Origin: Massilia sp. PAMC28688
GTDB lineage: Bacteria > Pseudomonadota > Gammaproteobacteria > Burkholderiales > Burkholderiaceae_D
Length of the DNA stretch: 64,000 nucleotides
Assembly (NCBI RefSeq): GCF_019443445.1
Contig: NZ_CP080378.1
Location: 2,666,001 to 2,730,000, forward strand
Reading direction: 5' to 3'
Made by a program: the position numbers and the translations under genes. The notes beneath the pieces were generated by a model that searched no databases, had not been told where the DNA came from, and saw only the letters and a list, made by a program, of their open reading frames with translations. The stretch's first letter is position 1. Every line of letters begins with the position of its first letter. Below, piece after piece: positions 7,487-16,322 of the stretch.

Positions 7487-9553
7487 ATGCAAAACGTAGC
7501 AACCCTGCAAAGCTGGATTGGCGGCCGCTGGCTTGGATCAGAAGCGTCGGTGCCCCTGCACAGCGCCATCAACAGCGCGCTCATCTACCACACCCACGCC
7601 GAGAAGATCGACTTTGACGAAGCCGTGACCTACGCCCGCAAGACCGGCGTGCCGTCCCTGATGGCGCTCGACTTCCAGAAGCGTGGCCAGGTACTCAAGG
7701 CGCTGGCGCTGTACCTGATGGAGCGCAAGGAAGAGCTCTACAAGATTTCGCACCTGACCGGCGCCACGCGCGCGGACAGCTGGGTCGACATCGAGGGCGG
7801 CATCGGCACCCTGTTTGCCTATGCCAGCATGGGCAGCCGGGAGCTGCCGTCGTCGAACGTGCTGCATGAGGGGCCGGCCCTGGCACTGGGCAAGAATGGC
7901 GGTTTTGCCGGTACCCACATCCTGGTGCCGCGTGGCGGCCTGGCAGTGCACATCAATGCCTTCAATTTCCCCATCTGGGGCTTGCTTGAAAAGTTTGCGC
8001 CGAGCTTTTTGGCGGCCATGCCGTGCATCGGCAAGCCGGCGACGGCAACGAGCTACCTGACGGAAGCGGTGGTGCGCATGATGCACGATTCCGGCCTGCT
8101 GCCGGAAGGCGCGCTGCAACTGGTCATTGGCAGCACCGGCGACCTGCTGGACCGGCTGACCGGCTTTGACGCCGTCACGTTCACCGGGTCCGCAGATACT
8201 GCCGCCAAGCTGCGCGTCAACAAGAACCTGATCGCCAATTCGGTGCCCTTTACGGCCGAAGCGGACTCGCTCAATTGCGCCATCCTGGGGCCGGACGTAA
8301 CGCCGGACGACGAGGAGTTCGACCTGTTCGTCAAGGAAGTGGCACGCGAGATGACCGGCAAGGCTGGCCAGAAGTGTACGGCGATCCGCCGCATCATCGT
8401 GCCGCAGCAGCATGTGGAAGCGGTGGGCGAGCGCCTGCGCGCCCGCCTGGCGAAGGTGGTGGTGGGCGACCCGTCCATGGAAGGCGTGCGCATGGGCGCG
8501 CTGGCATCGATGGACCAGCACCGCGATGTGCATGGCCGCGTGGAGATGCTCTCACAAGGGAACGAAGTGCTGTTTGGCGCCAGGGATGGTTTCTCGCCAG
8601 TGGGCGAAGGGGCGGCCAACGGTGCCTTCTTCTCGCCCACGCTGCTCCTGTGCCGCAACGGCATGACCAACGATGCCGTGCACGACGTGGAAGCTTTCGG
8701 TCCGGTCAGCACATTGATGACGTATTCGGACATTGACGAAGCGCTGGCCCTGGCAGCACGCGGCAAGGGTAGCCTGGTCAGCACGCTCGTCACGCGCGAC
8801 CCGATGATTGCGGCGCGCGCGGTGCCGGCCATGGCCGCCTCGCATGGCCGCGTGCTGGTGCTGGACCGCGAGGCGGCGGTCGATTCGACCGGCCACGGTT
8901 CGCCGCTGCCGCAGCTCAAGCACGGTGGTCCCGGCCGCGCCGGTGGTGGCGAAGAGCTGGGCGGCATTCGCGCCGTACGCCACTTCCTGCAGCGCGCCGC
9001 GCTCCAGGGCTCGCCCACCATGCTGGCCGCGGTCACCGGCGAATACGTGCGCGGCGCCAAGGTCAACGAGAGCGAGGTGCACCCGTTCCGCAAATACTTT
9101 GAAGACCTGAACATGGGCGACTCGCTCCTGACCCACCGCCGCACGGTGAGCGAGGCCGACATCGTCGCCTTTGGCGGTATTTCGGGCGACTTCTTCTACA
9201 TGCACTTTGATGAAATCGCGGCCCGGGATTCGCAGTTCGGCAAGCGCATCGCGCACGGCTACTTTGTCCTGTCGGCGGCGGCGGGCCTGTTTGTTTCGCC
9301 GGCCCCGGGTCCGGTACTGGCCAACTATGGTCTCGACAACCTGCGCTTCATCACGCCGGTTGCCATTGGCGACACCATCCGCGCACGCCTGACCTGCAAG
9401 CGCAAAGTGGACCGCAACCGTACCGACGAGCGTGGCGTGGGGCAGGGCGTGGTGGCGTGGGATGTGCAGGTAACGAACCAGAACGATGAACTGGTGGCCA
9501 GCTACGACATCCTGACCCTGGTGATGAAGCGCGCGCTGCACGCCGTGCAGTAA
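7487..9553 (+). CDS. paaZ: PaaZ, bifunctional oxepin-CoA hydrolase / 3-oxo-5,6-dehydrosuberyl-CoA semialdehyde dehydrogenase
   Basis: A 688-residue fusion. Residues 1-520 are an aldehyde dehydrogenase with NAFNFPIWG, FTGSADTAAKL, general base Glu258 (TAEADSLN) and nucleophile Cys297 (GKAGQKCTAIRR). Residues about 530-685 are a MaoC-like hotdog hydratase with FGGISGDFFYMHFDE and RIAHGYFVLSAAAG, the R-hydratase signature. The two halves hydrolyse the oxepin-CoA ring and oxidise the resulting aldehyde before it can cyclise. Length matches E. coli PaaZ (681). It is the last gene of the operon and converges on a minus-strand gene only 10 bp away; no terminator hairpin is obvious between them. Confidence 0.96.
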   Translation: MQNVATLQSWIGGRWLGSEASVPLHSAINSALIYHTHAEKIDFDEAVTYARKTGVPSLMALDFQKRGQVLKALALYLMERKEELYKISHLTGATRADSWVDIEGGIGTLFAYASMGSRELPSSNVLHEGPALALGKNGGFAGTHILVPRGGLAVHINAFNFPIWGLLEKFAPSFLAAMPCIGKPATATSYLTEAVVRMMHDSGLLPEGALQLVIGSTGDLLDRLTGFDAVTFTGSADTAAKLRVNKNLIANSVPFTAEADSLNCAILGPDVTPDDEEFDLFVKEVAREMTGKAGQKCTAIRRIIVPQQHVEAVGERLRARLAKVVVGDPSMEGVRMGALASMDQHRDVHGRVEMLSQGNEVLFGARDGFSPVGEGAANGAFFSPTLLLCRNGMTNDAVHDVEAFGPVSTLMTYSDIDEALALAARGKGSLVSTLVTRDPMIAARAVPAMAASHGRVLVLDREAAVDSTGHGSPLPQLKHGGPGRAGGGEELGGIRAVRHFLQRAALQGSPTMLAAVTGEYVRGAKVNESEVHPFRKYFEDLNMGDSLLTHRRTVSEADIVAFGGISGDFFYMHFDEIAARDSQFGKRIAHGYFVLSAAAGLFVSPAPGPVLANYGLDNLRFITPVAIGDTIRARLTCKRKVDRNRTDERGVGQGVVAWDVQVTNQNDELVASYDILTLVMKRALHAVQ

Positions 9554-9563
9554 GCGGGTGGTT

Positions 9564-11738
9564 TCAGAGGCGCTTGTTCGACCGGACCAGCGCCTCGAAG
9601 TCAGCTGCCGGCACCGGTTTGCTGAAGAAGTAGCCCTGCATTTCGTCGCAGCGCAGTGTGCGCAGCATCGATAGCTGCGCCTGCGTTTCCACACCCTCTG
9701 CCACCACTTTCAGGCCCAGGCTGTGCGCCATGGCGATGATGGCCGCTGCAATGGCCTGGTCTTCCGGGTTGGCGTCCACCCCGGCGATGAATGAGCGATC
9801 GATCTTGACGAAGTCAAACGGGAAGCGCTTGAGCTGGGCCAGCGACGAGTAGCCCGTGCCAAAATCATCGAGCGACAGCTGCACGCCCATCGCTTTCAGT
9901 GCGATGAGGTTGCGCGCCGCGTCATCGGGATTCATCATCACGGCCGTTTCGGTCAGCTCGAATTCGATATATTTCTGGTCCAGCCGGAAGCGTTCGGTGG
10001 CGGCCGCAATGATCGCCAGCAGCTCCACCTGCATGCATTGCACGGCCGAGAGGTTGATCGCCACCGGCACCAGCGGCAGGCCGCCGTCCATCCACGCTTT
10101 TTGCTGCCTGCACACCGCCTCGATGACCCAGGTGCCGATGGGGCGGATCAGGCCTGTCTCTTCGGCCAGCGGGATGAAGTCGACCGGCCCCACCAGGCCG
10201 CGCAGGGGATGGTTCCAGCGGATCAGGGCTTCGGCGCTGACGATGCGGCCGGTGAACAGATCGACCCGCGGCTGGTAGAACATGACGAACTGGTCTTCTT
10301 CCAGCGCCGTCTGCAATTCGTTTTCCAGCGCCAGGCGGGCGGCCAGCGCGGCATTCATACGCGGCGCGTAGTACAGATAGCGCTCGCCGCTGGCCTTGGC
10401 GTTCTTGAGCGCGGCCTCGGCATGCTTGAACAGCGTTTCGGCATCGGTGCCGTCGGCAGGCGACAGCGCCAGGCCGGCGCGGGTCGATACCCGCACTTCC
10501 TGCTCGTCGATGGAAAATGGCTGGTCCAGCGCCGTGAAAATGGACTGCTGGAGGATGTCGCCCGCATCCTCGCCCCGCGTCAGGTCGCACAGTGTCAGGG
10601 CAAAGGTATCGCCGCCAATGCGCGCCAGGTTGAAGGTGTCAGGCAGGCGCTGGCCCAGACGGCGCGCAATGTGCACCAGCAGCGCATCGCCCGCGTGCCG
10701 TCCCATGGCGTCGTTGAGCTGGGCGAAGCGGTCCAGATTGATCAGCACCACACCAATGATCGTGTCGCTGCCAGGCTGCAGCAGCTGCGCCAGCCGGTCC
10801 AGGAACAGGCGGCGGTTGGGCAGCGCGGTCATCAGGTCGTAATAGGCCATGTAACTGAGCTGCTCTTCGCGGTCGAGGAACAGGAGCGCAAACGAGAGGT
10901 CGCCCGCCATTTCGGTGAGCACCTTCAGTTCGTCGGGATCGAACACGTCAGCCACATCAGACATGAGCGTGAATACCGATGCCACGCGCTCGCCTACCAG
11001 GATGGGAAAGCTGGCCACGGCCCGCACGCCCCGAGGCACAAGCACGGGCAGATACGCCTGCATGGCGGGGTCGGCCGCGATATCGTTGCAGATGACCGCC
11101 TGGCTGGACATGGCCGCACGCGCGGCGATCCAGGGCCCTTCGGGTGCGGACGCGAAGGTCTGGAGCACGCGGCCCGCGCCTGCCTCATTGGTCATGGGCC
11201 CGTCATGCGACCCGGCCGTGTCGATGCTGGCGCTGACGAAGCCGCCTTCCATGGTGGCCAGGCGGCAGGCTTCCTTGAACAGCGCGTCGCGGTCACGAAT
11301 GCGCACGATGGCAGAATTGATGCCCGACAAGAGCGCGTAGACCCGGTTCAGGCGGGCGATCTTGCGTTCTGCCTGGACACGGTCGGTGACGTCGTGGGCG
11401 AGCACGAATTTGCAGGCGCGGCCGTGGAAGTTCAGGGGATGGGAGCTGATTTCCACATCGATCAGGGTCCCGTCCTTCTTACGATGCCGCCAGGTGCCGG
11501 AGCGCTCCAGGGTCTCGTTGGTGGCGTTGCGCAGGTTGGCGTACAGCTTGGGCAGTTCCGTGGGCGGGCGCAGGTCGACCAGGGTCAGGGTCAAAAATTC
11601 CTGCTCGGAATAACCGTAATGCATGATGGCGGCCGTATTGACAGCCTTGAACGCGAGCGTTTCCAGGTCGTACACCCACATGGGGATGGGGTGCGCCCTG
11701 AAAAGCTCGTTAAACGACGTGTCGTTCGGTTCTGCCAT
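9564..11738 (-). CDS. PAS-GAF-GGDEF-EAL protein with degenerate GGDEF (probable c-di-GMP phosphodiesterase)
   Basis: A 724-residue cytoplasmic signalling protein. The domain order is a PAS domain (about 10-125, FRAHPIPMWVYD), a GAF-like domain (about 135-290), GGDEF (about 295-460) and EAL (about 465-720). The GGDEF signature reads IGGDTF at 375-379, so the diguanylate cyclase site is probably dead or only binds GTP. The EAL domain keeps the key residues: EALIRW at 503-508, NLS, ELTET, DDFGTGYSSL at 624-633, KID at 645 and AEGVET near 680. It is therefore predicted to degrade c-di-GMP, with PAS/GAF as sensor. No transmembrane segments are visible. It is convergent with paaZ. Confidence 0.9.
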   Translation of the reverse strand: MAEPNDTSFNELFRAHPIPMWVYDLETLAFKAVNTAAIMHYGYSEQEFLTLTLVDLRPPTELPKLYANLRNATNETLERSGTWRHRKKDGTLIDVEISSHPLNFHGRACKFVLAHDVTDRVQAERKIARLNRVYALLSGINSAIVRIRDRDALFKEACRLATMEGGFVSASIDTAGSHDGPMTNEAGAGRVLQTFASAPEGPWIAARAAMSSQAVICNDIAADPAMQAYLPVLVPRGVRAVASFPILVGERVASVFTLMSDVADVFDPDELKVLTEMAGDLSFALLFLDREEQLSYMAYYDLMTALPNRRLFLDRLAQLLQPGSDTIIGVVLINLDRFAQLNDAMGRHAGDALLVHIARRLGQRLPDTFNLARIGGDTFALTLCDLTRGEDAGDILQQSIFTALDQPFSIDEQEVRVSTRAGLALSPADGTDAETLFKHAEAALKNAKASGERYLYYAPRMNAALAARLALENELQTALEEDQFVMFYQPRVDLFTGRIVSAEALIRWNHPLRGLVGPVDFIPLAEETGLIRPIGTWVIEAVCRQQKAWMDGGLPLVPVAINLSAVQCMQVELLAIIAAATERFRLDQKYIEFELTETAVMMNPDDAARNLIALKAMGVQLSLDDFGTGYSSLAQLKRFPFDFVKIDRSFIAGVDANPEDQAIAAAIIAMAHSLGLKVVAEGVETQAQLSMLRTLRCDEMQGYFFSKPVPAADFEALVRSNKRL

Positions 11739-11830
11739 GAAAAAGGATCCGCACGGGTTAACTGACGCTGCGCGTCATCAAAAACATGGTTCTTCAAGAA
11801 ATGCGGATACATACTGCGGTTACTGCAAGT

Positions 11831-13231
11831 TTAAACGAACCCAAGGTTGCGCACGGTTGAATTGTAATTGGACAAGTTCGGCAACAGGGATAATAGCTCA
11901 CTGTCGGTGACGCCCAGCCATTTACCGAGGGTGGCCGCGACCTGCTCCACCGACGTGGTCGGCAGCAGCCGGCCCTGGCCGACATCGTCCGGGCCGTTGT
12001 GGGCCACCACCGGCGCAGTGCCATAGAAGCGCTGGCCCTGGACCGCGCCGCCCATGACAAAGTGCATGCTGCCCCAGCCATGGTCCGAGCCATTGGCATT
12101 GCCGGTCAGGGTGCGGCCAAAGTCGGAGGCCGTAAATGCCGTGACCTGCTCTGCCACGTTCAGTTCCACCGTGGCGGCATAAAACGCCGACAGGGCGTCG
12201 CCCAGGCGCGTCATCAGCGCCGGGTGATCGGTCAGCATGCCGTCGTGATTGTCGAATCCGCCCATGGACACAAAAAAGACCTGGCGCTTTGTGCCCAGGG
12301 CAGGGGCGGCCGCGATCATCCGTGCCACCAGGCGGAGCTGGTCGCCGAGGTTGTTCGAGGCGGGGAAAGCGGTCGCCAGTGCCGGAGTCGAGGCCAGGGC
12401 GGCCGACAACACTTCATTTGCTTCGATCGAGCGCTTGCTGACGATGTTGTATTCATTTTCCAGCATGTGCGTGCGCGGCTGCGTGATGAGCGTGCGAAGC
12501 GCATTCGACGCCGCGCTGGAGCCGAACAGCGGATTTTTCAGGCCCGACAGTGGCACTGAGCCGTTGGCCGATACCTGGTACTGCACGGCGGAATTGCCGG
12601 ACAGGTAGACGGCATTGCCCGACACGTTGACGCAGGTAAAAGTGGCGTTGGCATTCGCTGCCTGGAACAGGTCGCCCATGCGTCCACCCCAGCCAGATGT
12701 GGCGCCTTCCGGTGAAGACGACTGCCAGACGGATTGTTGATCGTTGTGCGAAAACAACTTGGGCGGCACACGCACCGACTTGTTGGTGTACTGCAATTTG
12801 CTGGTGGGCTGGATCAGCGTGCCGGCGTTGAGGATCACACCAAGCTTGCCGGCGTCAAACAGCGGCATCAGTCTGGCCAGGTTGGGCGCCAGGGCGTACT
12901 GATGTGCAAAGCCAGCCGAGTCGAGCGGTGCTGCCACCGGGTTCAGGGCTGTCGCCTGCAGGCTTTCGCGGCTGTGCGCGAAGGAAGGGCGCAGCGACTG
13001 GTAGGCCGCGTGGCTGGTGAGGTCATAGGGAACCACGGTATTGGCGTAATCGTTACCGCCGTACAGGAACACGCAGACCAGTGCCTTGTAGTCGCTCGCC
13101 CCGGCCGCGCTTGCCTCGGCCAGCGCGGCCAGGTTCAGCGCCCATGGCGCGGCCACACCGGCCAGGGACAGGGAGGAAGCCTTCTTGAGAAACGCGCGCC
13201 GCGATGCGGTCATGCCATCCTTATTGATCAT
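11831..13231 (-). CDS. DUF1501 family exported protein
   Basis: A 466-residue protein of the DUF1501 family, which is sulfatase/alkaline-phosphatase-like in fold (family knowledge). A twin-arginine-type leader (SRRAFLKKASSLSLAGVAAPW) suggests Tat export. Family stretches are LVCVFLYGGNDYANTVVPYD, SMGGFDNHDGMLTDHP and ASDFGRTLTGNANGSDHGW. Two starts are possible: the ATG at 13231 preceded by TAGGAG, and an ATG at 13213 preceded by AAGGA. It begins 9 bp after the DUF1800 gene stop, a pairing very common across bacteria. The substrate is unknown. Confidence 0.88.
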   Translation of the reverse strand: MINKDGMTASRRAFLKKASSLSLAGVAAPWALNLAALAEASAAGASDYKALVCVFLYGGNDYANTVVPYDLTSHAAYQSLRPSFAHSRESLQATALNPVAAPLDSAGFAHQYALAPNLARLMPLFDAGKLGVILNAGTLIQPTSKLQYTNKSVRVPPKLFSHNDQQSVWQSSSPEGATSGWGGRMGDLFQAANANATFTCVNVSGNAVYLSGNSAVQYQVSANGSVPLSGLKNPLFGSSAASNALRTLITQPRTHMLENEYNIVSKRSIEANEVLSAALASTPALATAFPASNNLGDQLRLVARMIAAAPALGTKRQVFFVSMGGFDNHDGMLTDHPALMTRLGDALSAFYAATVELNVAEQVTAFTASDFGRTLTGNANGSDHGWGSMHFVMGGAVQGQRFYGTAPVVAHNGPDDVGQGRLLPTTSVEQVAATLGKWLGVTDSELLSLLPNLSNYNSTVRNLGFV

Positions 13232-13239
13232 GGCGGCTC

Positions 13240-14973
13240 CTATTTCTGCACAATGAATTCGGGCGCGGCCATGACCATGACCAGTGCCGCGTAGATGCGG
13301 TTGAGGCGGGCAGCGTCTGTGCCAACGGGCATGCTGTCGATGCCACCCTTGATCAGGGCCAGCGTTGCCGTCGACAACTGGCCTGCCGCCATGACCAGGT
13401 TGATCTGGTCGAGCAGTGCCTGCGATGTTTCGGCCAGCGGCATCAAGGCGCTGTAATCGCCCTTGACGTCGCCCACGCCGCGGCTGATCACCGTTTGCAT
13501 GTAGTTGACATAGCCAACCACCGTGGACTCGTTGGTGATCTGGAATTCGGGCGCCACCATGCCGGCGGCACCAATGGCGCTGTTGGGCGGAACGTAGCCC
13601 GGGCGGAAGAAGTTAAACACGCTGCCCGAGCGCAGGGGGCTCTGGCCGAGGCGCGTGCCCGGCTCGGACGTGTTGCCGATGGCCCAGGCGCCACTCGGTG
13701 ACGTGGCCTTGAAGGCGCGCGCCCAGGCAGCGAAGCGCAGAATGGGCTCGCGCAGCTTGCCGAAGCTGGCATCGGACAATTTGCTGTCGCTACGCGCCTC
13801 GGTATCGAGCAGGATGGCCTTGATCACGGCTTTCAGGTTGCCCTTCACCCCGCTGCCATCGTTGTTAAAGACTGCCGCCACCCGGGCAATGTAGGCGCCG
13901 CTCGGGTTGCTGCACACCAGGCGCTGGATCAGCTGGCGGCTGATGAACGGCGCCACGTTGGCATGCGCGAAGATCGCGTCAAGCGCCAGCGTCAGGCTGT
14001 TGATGCCGTCGGTGGCGGCCGCAATGGTGGTCCCGATAAAGGTCTTGGCGCCGCTTTCATGGCGCGCGGCGTTCTGGATCATGGGCCGCTTCTTGAAATC
14101 CGGTGTTTCGGTGTTGCCGCCGGCCAGGTCGTAGTTCCAGCCAGTGAACACGCGCGCCAGGCCAGTGATGTCTTCCAGCGTGTAGGTTTCCGTGGGCAAG
14201 CCGGTGGTCAGTTTGGCGGACCCATCAATGTTGAGCTGGGTGAGGCCGATGGTGAACAGCTGCATGATTTCACGCGCGTAATTCTCATCCGGCATGGCGC
14301 CCGTGTTGGCATTGAACTTGACGTTGTTGCGATAGGTGAGGAATTCCCCCATCGGTGCGCTGAGCGACACCTGTTGCAACAGCGTGCGGTAATTGCCGAA
14401 GGCGTGGGCTTCCAGCAAGTCCAGGTAAGCCGCTGCCGAAAATGATTTCCAGCCGCTACCGGTCAGGCCGGCGATGGCGACCACCAGGATTTCCGACAGG
14501 GCCAGGGTGACACGCTGACGCAGGGTGTCGGGTGCGGACAACAGCTTGACCCACTGGCAAGCATCGGCACCGGCTTCGCCGTTCTTGAATTCAATGGCCC
14601 CGAAGCCGTTGGCGATCAGCCATTCCCAGCGCGTGCCACTGGCCGGCATGGCGAATTGTTCATCCAGCCAGCCGGCATAACCCACGGACTGCACGCGGGC
14701 GATCTGTTCGGTCGTGGCGCCCATGGAAGCCTGCGACAAAAAGCGCGACGCCTGGATTGCGGAAGGCGGAGCAGGTGCTGGCGGCGGTGGCGGGGTGCCG
14801 GGGCCTGTGCCTGCACCGGCGCCGCCACCGCCACCGCCACAGGCGCTCAGCAGGGCGCCGGAAAGCAGCACTGTCGTGGGAACGGCGCGGTGTGGCCAGT
14901 CGCGCTCCAGGGTGTAGCCGGCGTCTGCGTCGAGGTCCTTATCGACGAGACAATCTTCATGTGAATCTGGCAT
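13240..14973 (-). CDS. DUF1800 family putative lipoprotein
   Basis: A 577-residue DUF1800 protein. Near residues 35-50 the hydrophobic run LLSGALLSACGGGGGG looks like a lipobox with Cys, followed by a Gly/Pro-rich linker and then ASRFLSQASMGATTEQIARV, the typical start of the DUF1800 domain. Later family stretches are NENYAREIMQLFTIGL (read here as DENYAREIMQL), DITGLARVFTGWNY and ARHESGAKTF. The roughly 30 residues before the hydrophobic segment are acidic and unusual for a signal peptide, so the true start may lie further in. It is co-transcribed with the DUF1501 gene. The function of the pair is unknown. Confidence 0.86.
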   Translation of the reverse strand: MPDSHEDCLVDKDLDADAGYTLERDWPHRAVPTTVLLSGALLSACGGGGGGAGAGTGPGTPPPPPAPAPPSAIQASRFLSQASMGATTEQIARVQSVGYAGWLDEQFAMPASGTRWEWLIANGFGAIEFKNGEAGADACQWVKLLSAPDTLRQRVTLALSEILVVAIAGLTGSGWKSFSAAAYLDLLEAHAFGNYRTLLQQVSLSAPMGEFLTYRNNVKFNANTGAMPDENYAREIMQLFTIGLTQLNIDGSAKLTTGLPTETYTLEDITGLARVFTGWNYDLAGGNTETPDFKKRPMIQNAARHESGAKTFIGTTIAAATDGINSLTLALDAIFAHANVAPFISRQLIQRLVCSNPSGAYIARVAAVFNNDGSGVKGNLKAVIKAILLDTEARSDSKLSDASFGKLREPILRFAAWARAFKATSPSGAWAIGNTSEPGTRLGQSPLRSGSVFNFFRPGYVPPNSAIGAAGMVAPEFQITNESTVVGYVNYMQTVISRGVGDVKGDYSALMPLAETSQALLDQINLVMAAGQLSTATLALIKGGIDSMPVGTDAARLNRIYAALVMVMAAPEFIVQK

Positions 14974-15136
14974 GCATTCATCCCGAGGCTGTCAATATAT
15001 CAGGTCGAGTTTAGATGAATTTGGGAAACACGCCTACTTTCTAATTGTAAATATTTGTGATGGCACAAGCGCGACCTGAGCGATGACAGCCTGCGAGATG
15101 AGTTGTGTACCGGAGCTGCCAAGCTGCGCGAGTGTG

Positions 15137-15424
15137 TCAGTCAAGATGGAGGTGGAATCGTTCAGAGAGTCCCCACTCGGCATCCTGTGCCTCGATTCGC
15201 CGCAGAACGCCGACAATACGGTCGAAGCTCGGTCCCATGGCAAGCTGCGAGGCAGCGGCATTTTTCCAATGAAGCGTCAGCGGCCGCTCAACATCAGTTC
15301 CTAAAACGTCACTGAGGGCGTCAAGATTATTTCCGTAGTGGGCTGAGAAAGCCAGGGCTCCTGCAATGGCCTGGTGGAAGTCTGCTTCCGTCGCCATGTT
15401 CTCGCCATCAATGTTAATGATCAT
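15137..15424 (-). CDS. Barstar-family ribonuclease inhibitor (putative immunity protein)
   Basis: A 95-residue barstar homologue. INIDGENMATEADFHQAI matches the barstar start, and HYGNNLDALSDVL carries Asp35 and Asp39 at the same numbers as the barnase-binding residues of B. amyloliquefaciens barstar; Trp38 is replaced by Ser. The central strand PLTLHWKNA also fits. The start is set at MIINID because the family begins there, although a longer frame is open upstream; the Shine-Dalgarno is weak and very close. It is the last gene of the type VI effector island. No barnase-like nuclease gene is present in the window, so it may be an orphan immunity gene (inference). Confidence 0.85.
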   Translation of the reverse strand: MIINIDGENMATEADFHQAIAGALAFSAHYGNNLDALSDVLGTDVERPLTLHWKNAAASQLAMGPSFDRIVGVLRRIEAQDAEWGLSERFHLHLD

Positions 15425-15479
15425 TTCCTGCCCTGTCGAATTGAAGGGGCATGCGGTCTGCACCGCGCCCTGGAAACGA

Positions 15480-15917
15480 TTACCCGATGGCGCCCGACGT
15501 GCCTTTTTCTTGCGCCGACAAAGTTGCCGATACCTGGTCTGTCTTGCTGGCGCTCGACGGATTCTTGGTGACCATCGCACTCACAGCCTTGCGTACCAAT
15601 CGATGAAAATTCTGACGCTCTAAATAAACCTCGGGCTGACCAAGTTCGAAGGAATCCGGATCAACGAAGACGCGAAACACCGCGCCCTCAGGCCATTGTT
15701 GATAGTACGGTTCATCAGCGGGCATGGCCGTGTCGCGGCGTTCGATGGTCCAGCCTGGTTCGCCCTCAATGCCGCCGATGTCATGGCCGTCGGTCAGCAA
15801 GGATGCCAGTTCATCGAAGCGTTCATCCATGAAAACCGCGTTGATCACGAATTTCGCTGCGACCACCGGGTCCGCGTGCGGGGAAAAGTCGCCGAAGGCT
15901 CCTTTGAAATAGTCCAA
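15480..15917 (-). CDS. Hypothetical protein in T6SS immunity cluster (TTG start)
   Basis: Not recognised. The open frame reaches 15998, but a strong AGGAGG lies 9 bases before a TTG at 15917, giving a 145-residue product starting (M)DYFKGAFGDFSPHADPV. The frame upstream of this has no ribosome site. The protein is soluble and acidic in its N-terminal two thirds, with two Trp in the central part (EPGWTIERRD and YYQQWPEGAVF), and ends in a basic, Ser/Thr-rich tail. No signal peptide or membrane segment is seen. Its place between the PAAR effector gene and barstar makes an immunity role plausible (inference from context only). Confidence 0.6.
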   Translation of the reverse strand: MDYFKGAFGDFSPHADPVVAAKFVINAVFMDERFDELASLLTDGHDIGGIEGEPGWTIERRDTAMPADEPYYQQWPEGAVFRVFVDPDSFELGQPEVYLERQNFHRLVRKAVSAMVTKNPSSASKTDQVSATLSAQEKGTSGAIG

Positions 15918-15973
15918 ACGAATTGCTCCTCCTATCGATCCCCGCGTAGTGGCCACGTGAAAGGGACCACTAC

Positions 15974-16060
15974 TCACCACAGGTCGATTCGCGCGCATTC
16001 AAACTCGACCATGTCACCTTGCTGCAAAGCGCCGGGAAGTGCCTCATCAACAACAAGCAT
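15974..16060 (-). CDS. Possible 28-residue peptide or gene remnant
   Basis: A short frame (MLVVDEALPGALQQGDM... ending in IDLW) lies in the 168-bp gap between two small genes of the effector island. The same frame is open upstream for at least another ten codons (TERAIAVDDL) without an ATG, so it may be the tail of a decayed immunity gene rather than a real peptide. Codon use looks like coding sequence. No Shine-Dalgarno is clear. Low confidence. Confidence 0.25.
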   Translation of the reverse strand: MLVVDEALPGALQQGDMVEFECARIDLW

Positions 16061-16085
16061 GAGGTCGTCGACTGCGATAGCCCTT

Positions 16086-16322
16086 TCAGTAGCCTATGCG
16101 TGTAATTTCTACGCCGAGTTCTTTTAGCCTGATTAATACGGCTTTCGCCAGCGCCTCATCATTGATGGGCAAATCGAACAGGCGGCCTTCGGCGTTTCGA
16201 TAGCACAGCATTTCGGATACCGGCGTCTGCTCGACAAAATAGTCGCTGAGCTGCTGTCCATTCCCGAACAGAAAGCGCTCGACCAGCGCAGATAGTTTTG
16301 CGTCCACGTTCATTTCTTTCAC
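16086..16322 (-). CDS. Small protein directly after PAAR effector; candidate cognate immunity
   Basis: A 78-residue acidic, soluble protein with no recognised family (MKEMNVDAKLSALVERF; ends RLKELGVEITRIGY). Its ATG overlaps the stop of the PAAR effector gene by four bases, the usual arrangement of T6SS effector-immunity pairs. It has no signal peptide, which fits an immunity protein guarding a cytoplasmic target. Being first after the effector, it is the best candidate for the cognate antidote (inference). An internal ATG four codons in is an alternative start. Confidence 0.65.
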   Translation of the reverse strand: MKEMNVDAKLSALVERFLFGNGQQLSDYFVEQTPVSEMLCYRNAEGRLFDLPINDEALAKAVLIRLKELGVEITRIGY

